From assembly GCA_964526965.1 (NCBI GenBank), contig CAZGML010000009.1, positions 1 to 64,000 of the forward strand: a DNA stretch of 64,000 bases, written 5' to 3'. This DNA is from UBA6265 sp964526965 (GTDB taxonomy: Bacteria; Chloroflexota; Chloroflexia; Thermomicrobiales; UBA6265). A program made the position numbers and the translations under genes. This document shows, in pieces, positions 25,888 to 35,504 of this stretch. Position 1 is the stretch's first letter, and each line of letters starts with the position of its first letter. A model generated the notes under the pieces. The model did not search any database, was not told the DNA's origin, and saw only the letters and a program-made list of their open reading frames with translations.

Positions 25888-26413
25888 GCTGAACTCGCTT
25901 CCTCCTGTTGATTACGGTTGCTGGCAGCAGGCTGCCAGCAGATGGCATCAGTATAGTGGCGAAGCTGGAAGGAACGCTGTACGGAGGGCCCCAGCACAAC
26001 CCGGTGTTCCTTAGAGAATTAAGGTATTTGCCTTAACACGGTGTAGGCCGGTTTTGGACAGCTTTTCTGAGTATCTTGATGATGTACTTCAATTAGTGCA
26101 TGGTGATAAAGAATCTGTCGGAAAAAAAATTGTTCCGCAAACTATTCTCTTCCGAAAGTGCACCTCCCGGTCAAGACTCTATCTTGATTTGTTGACAATC
26201 CACATACGTTGCGATTAAGATGTCGAGCAATCAGACAAATCGAGATAAACGAGTGTCCGCAGTGAGGCGATGCTGCCGTTTCGGGCCAATGGCGTTTCCG
26301 ACTCTGGTCTGACCGCGTTCTGTTTCGCCAGGTAAAAGCACCCTGGTAATGGCACATGGTGTGTCATAGCACGTTTCGAATCGGGCGGGAGCCCGATAAC
26401 GGAGGTAACGGAA
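25888..26413. promoter_or_regulatory. 526-bp divergent intergenic region with liv promoter and structured leader
   Basis: The minus-side end carries GCTGGCAG (25920-25927) and CTGCCAGC (25932-25939), an 8-bp hairpin or operator. TTAAGG/CCTTAA (26019-26036) is a second small repeat. The plus-strand promoter is TTGACA (26192-26197), 18 nt, TAAGAT (26216-26221), a perfect -35. The resulting leader of about 185 nt ends with a hairpin TCGGGC-GGGA-GCCCGA (26381-26396) directly ahead of GGAGG (26402-26406). I see no known riboswitch or T-box sequence in the leader and no supported gene in the region. Confidence 0.6.
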
Positions 26414-27775
26414 ATGGTCGATTCCCGGATTGAGGGCCTTCTCTCGGATTTTCGCGCCGGCAAGGTTGATCGCCGGAACTTTATTGTGCGCGCAGTTGCA
26501 CTTGGTCTGTCAGCTAGTGCTATCGGCACGCACATGCGTGCATTTGCGCAAGATGCTTCGCCAGAAGCCAACGAGCTTGGTCCTGGCACCATTGGTCGCC
26601 TCGATGTTGAGCACATCGAGAGCACTGATGCTGGCATGATCAAACTTTATAGTTCCTGGCCGATGAGCGCCGCTTCCGAGCAGATTGGTGGCGATAGCGC
26701 CGAGGCAGTACGCCTTGCCGTCGAACTTTGGGGAGCCGCCGCCGGTGGTTACGCCATCGAATATGAAGCGCTCGATGATGGTATCGCCGCGAACAACGGA
26801 GCCTGGGATGCGGTGCTCGAGGCTGAAAATGCTTCCATCGCGATTGGTGATGAAGACTGCATGGTCTACATCGCCACGTACAACTCCGGTGCTGCCGAAG
26901 TTTCGATTCCGCTGACCAACGAGGGTGGCCTCGCCATGATCAGCCCGGCCAATACCGCCATTCAGCTCACAAAGGAAAACGACCTCAATCCGGAAGGGTA
27001 CCCGGAAGTTCTCTATCCGACCGGTGAGCGCAATTACATGCGCGTGATTGCGGCCGATGACCTGCAAGGTTCTGCCGGTGCTAACTACGCAATCAATGGC
27101 CTTGGGAAGTCACGCGCATTTGTGCTGCACGACAACCAGACCTACGGACGAGGCCTCGCCGATGTGTTCCAGACCACGTTCGCAGAACTTGGTGGAGAGG
27201 TCCTCGGCTTTGAGGCGTACGATTACAACGCTCCTGAGTATCAGGCGCTCATGAATCGTATCGCCAGCCTTGGCCCAGACATCGTGTACTGCGGTGCCAT
27301 CCTTAACCTGAACGCAGCCAAGGTTATGCAGGATATGCGAGAGGTTATGCCAGACGCTGAAGCCGTGACCTTCATGGGACCAGACGGTCTCTTCAATCAG
27401 GAGTGGATCGATGGTGCCGGTGAAGCAGCCGAGGGCGCACTGGTCACATTCGGCGGGCTTCCACCAGAAGAACTCGAAGGTCCAGGTGAAACCTGGGCGA
27501 ACATGATGCGCGAGCGCCTCGGCCACGAGCCTGATGGCTATAGCTCCTACACCTTCCAGGCGGCTGTTGTGGCTCTAAACGCCATTGACGCAGCAGCGAC
27601 GAAGGATCGCAAGGCGATTCTGGACGAGATGATGGGCACCACAGACTTTGTGGGTCTGGCCGGAAGCTGGAGTTTCACAGAGACGGGCGATCCTGATACC
27701 GCCCAGCTCTCTATTAACCGGGTTGATGGTGGCGTGTTTACATTCCAGGACGCCATCACTCCGCCGGAATCCTAA
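26414..27775 (+). CDS. livJ: branched-chain amino acid-type ABC substrate-binding protein
   Basis: Periplasmic-binding-fold (type 1, Leu/Ile/Val-like) receptor, 453 aa, for the permease and ATPase proteins encoded behind it. The N-terminus has DRRNFIVRAVALGLSASAIG (about residues 19-38), a Tat-like signal with cleavage likely near MRAFAQDA. Mature features include IKLYSSWPMS, a binding-fold start, and SPANTAIQLTK. The ligand may be a branched-chain amino acid, urea or a related amide; motifs do not decide. A strong promoter precedes it, and a stem-loop separates it from livH. Confidence 0.9.
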   Translation: MVDSRIEGLLSDFRAGKVDRRNFIVRAVALGLSASAIGTHMRAFAQDASPEANELGPGTIGRLDVEHIESTDAGMIKLYSSWPMSAASEQIGGDSAEAVRLAVELWGAAAGGYAIEYEALDDGIAANNGAWDAVLEAENASIAIGDEDCMVYIATYNSGAAEVSIPLTNEGGLAMISPANTAIQLTKENDLNPEGYPEVLYPTGERNYMRVIAADDLQGSAGANYAINGLGKSRAFVLHDNQTYGRGLADVFQTTFAELGGEVLGFEAYDYNAPEYQALMNRIASLGPDIVYCGAILNLNAAKVMQDMREVMPDAEAVTFMGPDGLFNQEWIDGAGEAAEGALVTFGGLPPEELEGPGETWANMMRERLGHEPDGYSSYTFQAAVVALNAIDAAATKDRKAILDEMMGTTDFVGLAGSWSFTETGDPDTAQLSINRVDGGVFTFQDAITPPES

Positions 27776-27801
27776 TCCGCGAATTTGTTTTCTAAGGTGA
27801 T

Positions 27802-27835
27802 CCAATCCGGATCGGGGCAACCTGGTCCGGATTGG
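27802..27835 (+). promoter_or_regulatory. intercistronic stem-loop between livJ and livH
   Basis: CCAATCCGGATC (27802-27813) pairs with GGTCCGGATTGG (27824-27835) as a 12-bp stem with one G-T pair and a 10-nt loop. Only TTAAG follows, so it is probably a partial terminator or mRNA-stabilising hairpin that raises receptor over permease expression (inference). Confidence 0.6.
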
Positions 27836-27891
27836 TTAAGCCGGGGCGCCATGGCGTGCCTGGATATAGCCACAAGGGTTGGGATGAGACG

Positions 27892-28875
27892 ATGAATTGG
27901 ACGTTGTTCTTTCAGATGTTAATCATCGGACTTGCTACTGGTTCGTTGATAGCATTGATTGCCCTCGGGTACACACTCGTATACGGCATCGTCGAGCTTA
28001 TTAATTTCGCCCATGGCGAAGTCTTTATGATGGGCTCGTTCCTTACTGCCTCGATTTTGGGGTGGGTTGGAGTCACAAACGAAAATTCGTACGTGCAAAT
28101 AATTGGTGTGCTTCTCCTGGCAATGGTTGCCAGCATGATCTTTTGCGGGGTGCTCAATTCCTTCATCGACCGGGCGGCATACAAACGCCTGAGGAATGCT
28201 CCCCGGCTGGCACCTCTTATCGCGGCCATTGGGTTCAGCTTTATCTTGCAGAACCTGGCAATCTACTGGCGCGGTCCAAATCCGATTCTTCCTCCACGAA
28301 TCCTCCCAACCGAGTTCGCAACCTACAACATCCTTCAGGAGTGGGCGATTTTCGGCGGGTTCTTCGATGACAAATTCATCCGCTTCATGGCCAAGGACGC
28401 GGCCGTCATCGGCCTTACCATCCCGCTGCTTATTGGTATGACCTGGTTTGTCTATCGCACTCGAATCGGCACCGCCATGCGCGCTACAGCGCAGGATCGC
28501 GAAGCCGCCGCCCTGATGGGTATTGATATCAACCGCACCATTGGTGTTGCGTTCCTCCTCGGCGGAATCCTCGCTGGTGCGGCTGGCACGATTGCCCTTG
28601 TGTACAACAACTCAGCCCGGTTCAATATGGGATTCCAATATGGGCTCTTCGCCTTTACGGCCGCCGTCCTCGGAGGTATCGGAAACCTTGCCGGCGCCGT
28701 GGTTGGCGGTTTGATGATCGGCTTTGTGTGGGCCATGAGCGATGGCTGGTTGCCGACAGTTATCCCCGGCTGGGGTGCCCAGTGGACCAATACAGTCATC
28801 TTCTCGATCCTCGTCCTGGTGCTCGTGTTCCGTCCTGCCGGTATCTTCGGCAACTCAACGACTGAAAAGGTCTGA
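27892..28875 (+). CDS. livH: branched-chain amino acid ABC permease LivH
   Basis: Integral membrane subunit of the HAAT importer, about 327 aa with eight or more hydrophobic segments. The conserved start region LALGYTLVYGIVELINFAHG appears here as IALGYTLVYGIVELINFAHGE, and the coupling region is TAMRATAQDREAAALMGID. The frame is open further upstream through a TTG, but ATG 27892 begins the normal LivH N-terminus (MNWTLFFQMLIIGLATGS). The ribosome site is weak. Confidence 0.93.
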   Translation: MNWTLFFQMLIIGLATGSLIALIALGYTLVYGIVELINFAHGEVFMMGSFLTASILGWVGVTNENSYVQIIGVLLLAMVASMIFCGVLNSFIDRAAYKRLRNAPRLAPLIAAIGFSFILQNLAIYWRGPNPILPPRILPTEFATYNILQEWAIFGGFFDDKFIRFMAKDAAVIGLTIPLLIGMTWFVYRTRIGTAMRATAQDREAAALMGIDINRTIGVAFLLGGILAGAAGTIALVYNNSARFNMGFQYGLFAFTAAVLGGIGNLAGAVVGGLMIGFVWAMSDGWLPTVIPGWGAQWTNTVIFSILVLVLVFRPAGIFGNSTTEKV

Positions 28876-28895
28876 TACAGAAAGGAGCACTCACC

Positions 28896-30119
28896 ATGGC
28901 AGTTTCTTCCGTACAGGCCAGAACGCAAGCATTCTTTAACGAACGTAAGGAGGAAGATCGAGAGCGCCTTCGCAAGGTGATTATCGGTGCGATAATCTTG
29001 TCGCTCTATCCCATCATCGATCAAATCTTCGGCTTCGGGCTTTTGCCCTCATTAATCCCGCTAATCATGTACGCAATATTGGCGTTGGGCCTCAATATCG
29101 TGGTCGGTTACGCCGGCCTGCTGGATATCGGGTACGTCGCCTTCTTCATCATTGGTGTGTATTCACAGGCGTTCCTGACGTCGCCAAACTCAATCTTTGT
29201 ACGGAATGGACTCATCCCGGAGTTCATGCAAGGGTTCTGGGTGGCAATGTTGTTCGGTTGGGTTCTCTCGGCCATATTCGGTGTCATCATCGGTGCGCCA
29301 ACGCTTCGCCTTCGTGGTGACTACCTGGCCATCGTTACATTGGGTTTTGGCGAAATCGTACCGGATTTCTTCACGAATGCTGCGGCTGTAACGGGGGGCC
29401 CGCGAGGCATTGGCCAAATCGCCAGACCCCCTACTATCCCGCTACCAGGTGGTCATGAGATTTCGTTCTCTACGACCGATCATGTCGAGTGGTTTTATCT
29501 GCTCATGGCAGTTGGATTGCTCAGCATGTTTATGATTACCCGGCTCTACGATTCCCGGATGGGACGGGCGTGGCAAGCGATTCGTGAGGACGAAATCGCA
29601 GCCGTCAGCGTCGGTATCCCCGCCGTAGGAACCAAGCTCTGGGCATTTGCGCTTGGGGCGTCGTTCGCCGGCTTTGCCGGATCCGTCTACGGCGGATATG
29701 TGCAGGTGGTGTATCCGGACCAGTTCCAGTTCTCGCTTTCCATTCTGCTGCTCGCTATGGTGATCCTCGGTGGTATCGGAAACATTTACGGCGTGCTGGC
29801 CGGAGCGTTGATTATCGGTACATTCGACCGAATCCTGGCGGTCAAGCTTACCGGGCCTCTCAACGCGCTCGGTCGTCAAATGATAGAGTGGGGTGGACCG
29901 TTCGAAGAGATCGGCGAGTTCTTCTCTGAACACTCATTGACATCGGACAGATTCCTGATCTTCGGACTCGCACTTGTCCTTGTTATGACCCTGCGACCGG
30001 GCGGACTCTTCCCGAGCAAGCAGCGCGCTGCAGAAATGGCTGGTGACGACGAAGACTTCACCTTCGATGAGTTCGAAGGCGATGAAACAGCGCGCGAGGC
30101 GCGGCAGAAAGGGGAGTGA
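28896..30119 (+). CDS. livM: branched-chain amino acid ABC permease LivM
   Basis: Second membrane subunit, 407 aa. About nine membrane helices lie between residues 25 and 360; LGLNIVVGYAGLLDIGYVAF is the LivM hallmark and AWQAIREDEIAAVSVGI the coupling region. ATG 28896 has AAAGGAG at good spacing. The C-terminal 30 residues are acidic and charged, and probably cytoplasmic. It ends 1 nt before livG. Confidence 0.94.
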   Translation: MAVSSVQARTQAFFNERKEEDRERLRKVIIGAIILSLYPIIDQIFGFGLLPSLIPLIMYAILALGLNIVVGYAGLLDIGYVAFFIIGVYSQAFLTSPNSIFVRNGLIPEFMQGFWVAMLFGWVLSAIFGVIIGAPTLRLRGDYLAIVTLGFGEIVPDFFTNAAAVTGGPRGIGQIARPPTIPLPGGHEISFSTTDHVEWFYLLMAVGLLSMFMITRLYDSRMGRAWQAIREDEIAAVSVGIPAVGTKLWAFALGASFAGFAGSVYGGYVQVVYPDQFQFSLSILLLAMVILGGIGNIYGVLAGALIIGTFDRILAVKLTGPLNALGRQMIEWGGPFEEIGEFFSEHSLTSDRFLIFGLALVLVMTLRPGGLFPSKQRAAEMAGDDEDFTFDEFEGDETAREARQKGE

Positions 30120-30120
30120 A

Positions 30121-31023
30121 ATGGCAGAAGTAACCACAACCGCTGCCTCGCCAACGGGAAATGACACGACCGACATTACGCTTGAAACTCGCGGTCTCAC
30201 CCAGATCTTCGGTGGTCTGGTAGCTGTGGATGCTGTCGACCTGAAAATCGAGAGAGGTTCGATCACCAGCGTGATCGGTCCCAACGGAGCAGGGAAAACG
30301 ACGTTCTTCAACATGATCGCCGGAATCTATAAACCTACCCGGGGTGAGATATTGTTCAACGGCGAACAGATTGCCAAGGACAATCAGAGCCTGCGGCCAG
30401 ATCAAATTACCAAGGCAGGAATCACCCGAACGTTCCAGAACATTCGTCTCTTCGGTAACGTCAGCGCAATTGATAACGTGCTCATGGGCATGCACACACG
30501 AATGAATGCCATGCCGTGGCATGCTGTATTGCGCACGAAGGGTCAGCGCGAGGAGGAGTTTCGTAGCAGGGAGAAGGCCTACGAACTGCTCGATTACGTT
30601 GGCCTCAGAGGGGCGGCTCGCGCCACTGCCAGAAACCTCAGCTACGGTGATCAACGTCGCCTGGAGATCGCTCGCGCGCTTGCGAGTGAACCGAAGCTGC
30701 TGCTGCTCGATGAGCCTACCGCCGGTATGAACCCGCGCGAAACGGCGACATTGACGACGTTTATCGATACGATGCGGAACGATCTCGATGTGACCATTCT
30801 GCTCATCGAGCACGATATGAAAGTCGTGATGGGAATATCGGATCATGTTGCGGTGCTGGATCACGGTGTCAAAATCGCCGATGGCACCCCACAAGAGGCG
30901 AGGGAGAATCCCAAGGTGATCGAAGCGTATCTCGGGGCTGGCTCAGAAGAAGTCATCGCCCGTCTGTCCGGAAGGCCTGTGGCTGTTGAAGAAGAGGGGT
31001 CGACTAATGGCAGCAACAGCTGA
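30121..31023 (+). CDS. livG: branched-chain amino acid ABC ATPase LivG
   Basis: ATPase subunit, 300 aa, with Walker A GPNGAGKT (residues 53-60), signature LSYGDQRRLEIARAL and Walker B LLLLDEPTAGMNP. The 17-nt overlap with livF couples their translation. The frame opens 78 nt earlier inside livM, but ATG 30121 follows an AAAGGGGAGTG ribosome site and is preferred. The C-terminus is typical of LivG (IADGTPQEARENPKVIEAYLG). Confidence 0.94.
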   Translation: MAEVTTTAASPTGNDTTDITLETRGLTQIFGGLVAVDAVDLKIERGSITSVIGPNGAGKTTFFNMIAGIYKPTRGEILFNGEQIAKDNQSLRPDQITKAGITRTFQNIRLFGNVSAIDNVLMGMHTRMNAMPWHAVLRTKGQREEEFRSREKAYELLDYVGLRGAARATARNLSYGDQRRLEIARALASEPKLLLLDEPTAGMNPRETATLTTFIDTMRNDLDVTILLIEHDMKVVMGISDHVAVLDHGVKIADGTPQEARENPKVIEAYLGAGSEEVIARLSGRPVAVEEEGSTNGSNS

Positions 31024-31735
31024 ACGTGAAAGCGTCCTGACGCTGACCGATGTTCACTCCTATTACGGGCATATCCACGCCCTAAAGGGCATCTCCATTG
31101 ACGTGAAAGCCGGTGAAGTGGTGACCCTCATTGGGTCAAACGGTGCCGGCAAGAGCACGACGCTCAGAACGATCTCTGGCCTGCTGGCACCGAGAACTGG
31201 TTCTGTAACGTACAAAGGCGATGAGATCGGCGGCGTTCCTCCGCACAAGGTCGCCGAGATGGGAATATCACAATCTCCGGAAGGGCGCCGCATCTTCCCG
31301 CGCATGACCGTGATGGAAAACCTGGCGATGGGCGCCTTCGTTCATGGCAATCCGGATCCTGCCGATCTTGATCGCGTGTTCGAACTCTTTCCACGTCTGA
31401 AAGAGCGCACTACCCAGAACGCCGGCACCATGAGCGGTGGTGAACAGCAAATGCTGGCCATTGGCCGCGCTTTGATGCAACACCCGCAGCTCCTGCTTTT
31501 GGATGAACCCAGCATGGGTCTCAGTCCGATTCTCGTCGAGCAGATCTTCAGCATTATCAAGAACATCAACGAACAAGGCACCACGGTCCTGTTGGTGGAG
31601 CAGAATGCGCTAATGGCACTCGCTGTGGCGAACCGCGGCTACGTTCTGCAAACGGGCCAAATCGTATTACACAATGATGCCAATGCGTTGCTCGCTAATG
31701 AGACCGTCCGCAAGGCGTATCTCGGCGAGGAGTAG
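31007..31735 (+). CDS. livF: branched-chain amino acid ABC ATPase LivF
   Basis: Second ATPase, 242 aa. Walker A is GSNGAGKS (residues 43-50), the signature MSGGEQQMLAIGRALM, and Walker B LLLLDEPSMGLSP. LLVEQNALMAL is the family's H-loop region. ATG 31007 follows GAGGGG. Last gene of the livJHMGF operon, followed by a tetraloop terminator. Confidence 0.94.
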   Translation: MAATAERESVLTLTDVHSYYGHIHALKGISIDVKAGEVVTLIGSNGAGKSTTLRTISGLLAPRTGSVTYKGDEIGGVPPHKVAEMGISQSPEGRRIFPRMTVMENLAMGAFVHGNPDPADLDRVFELFPRLKERTTQNAGTMSGGEQQMLAIGRALMQHPQLLLLDEPSMGLSPILVEQIFSIIKNINEQGTTVLLVEQNALMALAVANRGYVLQTGQIVLHNDANALLANETVRKAYLGEE

Positions 31736-31752
31736 ACGAAACACAATGGTTG

Positions 31753-31781
31753 CGGCGTCGGAAGCAATTCCGGCGCCGTTT
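31753..31781 (+). terminator. terminator of the liv operon
   Basis: CGGCGTCGGAA (31753-31763) and TTCCGGCGCCG (31768-31778) form an 11-bp stem with one G-T pair, closed by a GCAA tetraloop and followed by TTT. It lies 18 nt after the livF stop. Confidence 0.8.
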
Positions 31782-31913
31782 CGCTGTGCTCGCTGGTCTT
31801 TAGATTGTCGGGTGAAAATGTTGATCTGGAGTATCATAATCAGTTGGATGAAGTGTACATACATTTCTTCAAAACCCATTTAAATGAACTTCATAACAGG
31901 AAACGGGAAATCC

Positions 31914-34064
31914 ATGGGATTTAAAGTACGAACGAATACGGTAAACATGCCCAGGCGAATCGAACGCCTGAATGAGCTGAGCTACAACCTCTGGTGGACA
32001 TGGCATCTGCCTGCCCGATCACTCTACAAGGAGCTTGATCCAGTCCTTTGGGAAACCGTGAAGCAAAACCCGGTGCTTTTCCTGCACCGTATTGAGCCCG
32101 AACGACTGGTACGAGCAGTCGCTGACCCTGCATTCCTCAGCCGATATGACGAGGTGATGCGAACCTTCGACGCCATGTTGCAGGGACGAGACTCCGATAC
32201 CTGGCTCGCGTTGAATCACCCGGAAATGCTCGGCAAGCAGGTGGCATATTTTTCAGCTGAATTCGGTTTGCATCCAGCATTGCCAATCTACTCGGGCGGA
32301 CTCGGTGTCCTCGCAGGTGACCACATTAAGGAAGCCAGCGATATGGGCATACCGCTCACTGCGGTGTCGTTGCTCTATCGGCAGGGCTATCTGCAGCAGC
32401 GTATCGATAACACCGGCTGGCAACACGATGTGCCCGCGATTCTGGAGCCGGATTCCGAACCGGTGCAGCAAGTGATGAATGGCGATGGCACGCCCCTCTA
32501 TGTAGAAGTGGATCTTCACGATATCGAAGGCATGCTGAAGCTGGCCGTCTGGCAGGTTAAGGTTGGCCGCGTTTCCCTTTACTTGCTCGATTCGGACGTT
32601 GAAGGCAACCCGGAGTGGACCCGCGAACTCTCCAGCCGACTTTACGGCGGCGATACCTGGCACCGGTTACGCCAGGAGATCGTGCTGGGCATTGGTGGTG
32701 TGCGGCTGTTGCGTAAACTCGGAATTAAGCCAACATATTGGCACGCGAACGAAGGTCACGCCGCTCTCAGCATGGTTGAACGCGTACGTGAGTATGTCCA
32801 GGACGGCATGGACGTAGAGGACGCCAAGAAGAAGGTGGCACAGCACACCGTCTTCACCACGCATACACCGGTACCTGCAGGTCACGATATCTTCAGCGAA
32901 GAGCAGATCGACCGCTACTTCGAGAACTACTGGCCCGAGCTCAATATGACGCGGGATGAGTTCTACGCTCTCGGCAAGCATGGGGACAAGCCCGGATTCA
33001 ACTTCACTGCGCTTTCTATGCGCCTGGCGAACCATCGCAATGGAGTTAGCAAGAAGCACGGCGAGGTCAGCCGTCAGATGTGGCACGATATTTTCCCGGA
33101 CGCCACGGCCGAAACCGCGCCCATCAAGCACATTACCAACGGAGTGCACCTGCGAACCTGGATCGGCAAACATATGCGCGAGGCCTATGCCCGCTATCAG
33201 CCGCAGTATTGGAAGGACCAGCAAGAGAAGGAATACGTTTGGGATACGATTCTGAACATCCCCGACGAAGAGTTCTGGAACGCACACATCCGCGCCAAGC
33301 AGAGCCTGAACACCGCCATGGATGAGCGATCTCGTACCCGATTTGCCGGTGGCGATTTTGATGCCTGGCAGGTGATGAGTTCAGGTCCACTGCAAAGCCC
33401 GAAGGTGCTGACACTCGGCTTTGCCCGCCGCTTTGCCACCTACAAGCGTGCGACCCTGCTGTTCCGCGATATCGATCGACTGCAGCGGATTCTCACTAAT
33501 CCGGAATTCCCGGTACAACTCGTTTTTGCGGGCAAGGCCCACCCGGCTGACGAAGGTGGCAAGGAACTGATCCGTGAGATCTACATGACCGCTCGCGATC
33601 CGAAATTCGGGGGACGCATCGCCTTTGTTGAGGATTACGAGATGGGCGTTGCCCGCAATCTGGTTTCCGGCGTTGATGTATGGGTCAACAACCCGCTCTA
33701 TCCACTGGAAGCATCTGGTACCAGCGGCATGAAGGCCGCTGCCAATGGCGTACCGAACTTCTCTATTCTGGACGGCTGGTGGATCGAAGGCTACCAGCAA
33801 GATCCACCCAACGGTTGGGGAATCGAATCGGCCAGCCATCTCGAAGGCGACGAGCAGGATGAGTTCGAGGCGAATGCCATGTACGACCTGCTGGAGCACA
33901 CCATTGTGCCGCTTTATTACAAGCGGGACTCCGATGGCATCCCCCGGGAGTGGATCAAGATAATGAAGGAAGCGATCCGCACCAACGCGCCGGCCTTCAG
34001 CGCCCGGCGGATGTTGATCGACTACGTCGAACAGCTTTACAGCGCTGCCGCTCGCGGAGAATAG
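31914..34064 (+). CDS. glgP: glycogen/alpha-glucan phosphorylase (short GT35 type)
   Basis: Releases glucose-1-phosphate from alpha-1,4-glucan. The 716-aa length marks the short bacterial/archaeal form. Start of the fold is ERLNELSYNLWWTW; then AYFSAEFGLHPALPIYSGGLGVLAGDH, HANEGHAAL and HTPVPAGHD. The PLP-binding lysine is Lys607 in ASGTSGMKAAANG. An ATG 30 nt upstream is possible, but MGFKVRTN at 31914 matches the family N-terminus and has GGAAACGGGA nearby. It is monocistronic, with terminators on both sides. Confidence 0.94.
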   Translation: MGFKVRTNTVNMPRRIERLNELSYNLWWTWHLPARSLYKELDPVLWETVKQNPVLFLHRIEPERLVRAVADPAFLSRYDEVMRTFDAMLQGRDSDTWLALNHPEMLGKQVAYFSAEFGLHPALPIYSGGLGVLAGDHIKEASDMGIPLTAVSLLYRQGYLQQRIDNTGWQHDVPAILEPDSEPVQQVMNGDGTPLYVEVDLHDIEGMLKLAVWQVKVGRVSLYLLDSDVEGNPEWTRELSSRLYGGDTWHRLRQEIVLGIGGVRLLRKLGIKPTYWHANEGHAALSMVERVREYVQDGMDVEDAKKKVAQHTVFTTHTPVPAGHDIFSEEQIDRYFENYWPELNMTRDEFYALGKHGDKPGFNFTALSMRLANHRNGVSKKHGEVSRQMWHDIFPDATAETAPIKHITNGVHLRTWIGKHMREAYARYQPQYWKDQQEKEYVWDTILNIPDEEFWNAHIRAKQSLNTAMDERSRTRFAGGDFDAWQVMSSGPLQSPKVLTLGFARRFATYKRATLLFRDIDRLQRILTNPEFPVQLVFAGKAHPADEGGKELIREIYMTARDPKFGGRIAFVEDYEMGVARNLVSGVDVWVNNPLYPLEASGTSGMKAAANGVPNFSILDGWWIEGYQQDPPNGWGIESASHLEGDEQDEFEANAMYDLLEHTIVPLYYKRDSDGIPREWIKIMKEAIRTNAPAFSARRMLIDYVEQLYSAAARGE

Positions 34065-34072
34065 AGGCAAGA

Positions 34073-34111
34073 AATAGCGTCCGGCCGGAGTAAACCCAGC
34101 CGGACGCTATT
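34073..34111. terminator. bidirectional hairpin terminator after glgP
   Basis: AATAGCGTCCGGC (34073-34085) and GCCGGACGCTATT (34099-34111) form a perfect 13-bp stem, between convergent glgP and the TPM-domain gene. Confidence 0.75.
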
Positions 34112-34124
34112 GTGTGCAGGAAAA

Positions 34125-35504
34125 TCAGGTAGAGCCCAACCCGCGCAGTTGCCGCAGTAGCTGTGTCTGCGCTGTGTAATCGGGTCCGCCGGCCTGGTCC
34201 GATATGAGATCCTGATAGACCACCAGGTCAAACGCAGAGCGCTCCTGCTCGCTGGCGGATTCCAGCCACGAGGCCAACAATTCTTCGCCGGCCGGCGTGG
34301 TGTAGCGGCGGTAGGAGAGCCACCACCAACCAATGGCGATTCCAATGATGGCGATTGCAATGGCAAACACGCCGATTGCCGACATCGCTTTCACACTTGG
34401 CACCGTGGTGAGCGCCGCCAGGAAGCCGGAAATTCCAATGAGAATGAGCATTCGATTTCGATCAGATTGCACGTGCGGTGTCATGGCTCCATTGGCAGCG
34501 AGTGATGATTCAATGGAATCCCGCACCGGTTCTGTAATGGCCCGCATCTCGTACACCGCATCCGTACCGATGACGCCCTTGTCGTCGGCATAGGACCGGA
34601 GCGCATCAATAGCCGGGTTGGAGGCGCCAGCGGACAACTGAATTTTGCCACCACTCAGCGGCGTAATCTCATCGCGATGTACGGCTTCCAGGAGCATTGC
34701 GGCTGGTATCTCTTCCCTGGCCCTGCCAACGTGCAGGGCCGCCGCTTCCCACGGCGAGAGCGAGTGCTCCGTTGCCTGTACATCTATAGTCCGCCGTGAG
34801 AGCCAGAAGGCGAATGCCGGTATCGCTAAGCCCGCCAATGCCGTCACGATTGCCATCGGGATCGTGGCAGCGTGCAGGGCATCCTGCAGCCGAGTTCGCT
34901 CCAGGCGTTCGGGTTCCCCAAATTGGATGTTGTAGCTGAACTCCAGCAAGCCGACGAAAACCCCGTTTGGCATGTTGCCTTGCGCGAACTGCTCATTCAT
35001 GACGTCGTGCGTCGCAAGGATATTCTCTTCCGTCAGGCCGTTGAGGGGGAGGGCGTTTGGGCCGATCCACCAGACTGCCTGCGTCCTGGTGCGATCTTCC
35101 GGCACGAGCACGATCAGGATGATCCCATCGTTCGCGTCCTCACTCGTTTCGACTGCCTCTCCTTCAGCCCACGATTGCGCGATGTTGTCCAACGTCCCTT
35201 CATCGAAAGGCGGGCTGGCATCCTCTCGCAGGTGCTGGCGCACATCGAACGGAAGGTCCATATCATCGAGTGTCAGATCGAAAATGCGGACAGCCAGCGG
35301 CACGCCGGAATTGCGAGCCTCGTTAATCCGCTGATTGATTGCCCGCTCATCGTTTTCATTGAGCAGGTTCTCCGGCCAGGTTTCCAGCATGGGTGCATCG
35401 ATCTCAATAGGCTTCAGCGTATCGCCCTCGCGCGCACCGACCGCGGAACTGGCCGGGACCAGAAGCATCAGGATCAGTATTAACCTGGTGAAAATTGCCC
35501 GCAT
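34125..35504 (-). CDS. TPM-domain (TLP18.3/Psb32-like) membrane protein
   Basis: A 459-aa exported and membrane-anchored protein. Signal peptide MRAIFTRLILILMLLVPASS is followed by a TPM-like domain (about residues 40-185) with NENDERAINQRINEARNSGVP and the DDGI-type strand NDGIILIVLV. A membrane helix lies near 200-220 (IPMAIVTALAGLAIPAFAFWL), and two more lie near 355-400. The C-terminus looks cytoplasmic. The frame opens 246 nt earlier inside the upstream gene; ATG 35504 is chosen since it gives the signal peptide and overlaps the upstream stop by 1 nt (TGATG). TPM domains have been tied to photosystem repair and acid-phosphatase-like activity; role here is unknown. Confidence 0.7.
   Translation of the reverse strand: MRAIFTRLILILMLLVPASSAVGAREGDTLKPIEIDAPMLETWPENLLNENDERAINQRINEARNSGVPLAVRIFDLTLDDMDLPFDVRQHLREDASPPFDEGTLDNIAQSWAEGEAVETSEDANDGIILIVLVPEDRTRTQAVWWIGPNALPLNGLTEENILATHDVMNEQFAQGNMPNGVFVGLLEFSYNIQFGEPERLERTRLQDALHAATIPMAIVTALAGLAIPAFAFWLSRRTIDVQATEHSLSPWEAAALHVGRAREEIPAAMLLEAVHRDEITPLSGGKIQLSAGASNPAIDALRSYADDKGVIGTDAVYEMRAITEPVRDSIESSLAANGAMTPHVQSDRNRMLILIGISGFLAALTTVPSVKAMSAIGVFAIAIAIIGIAIGWWWLSYRRYTTPAGEELLASWLESASEQERSAFDLVVYQDLISDQAGGPDYTAQTQLLRQLRGLGST

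Noticed and set aside
31884..31913. Earlier ATG for glgP
   Set aside because: No ribosome site precedes it, and the phosphorylase family N-terminus aligns with 31914. It remains a minor possibility.
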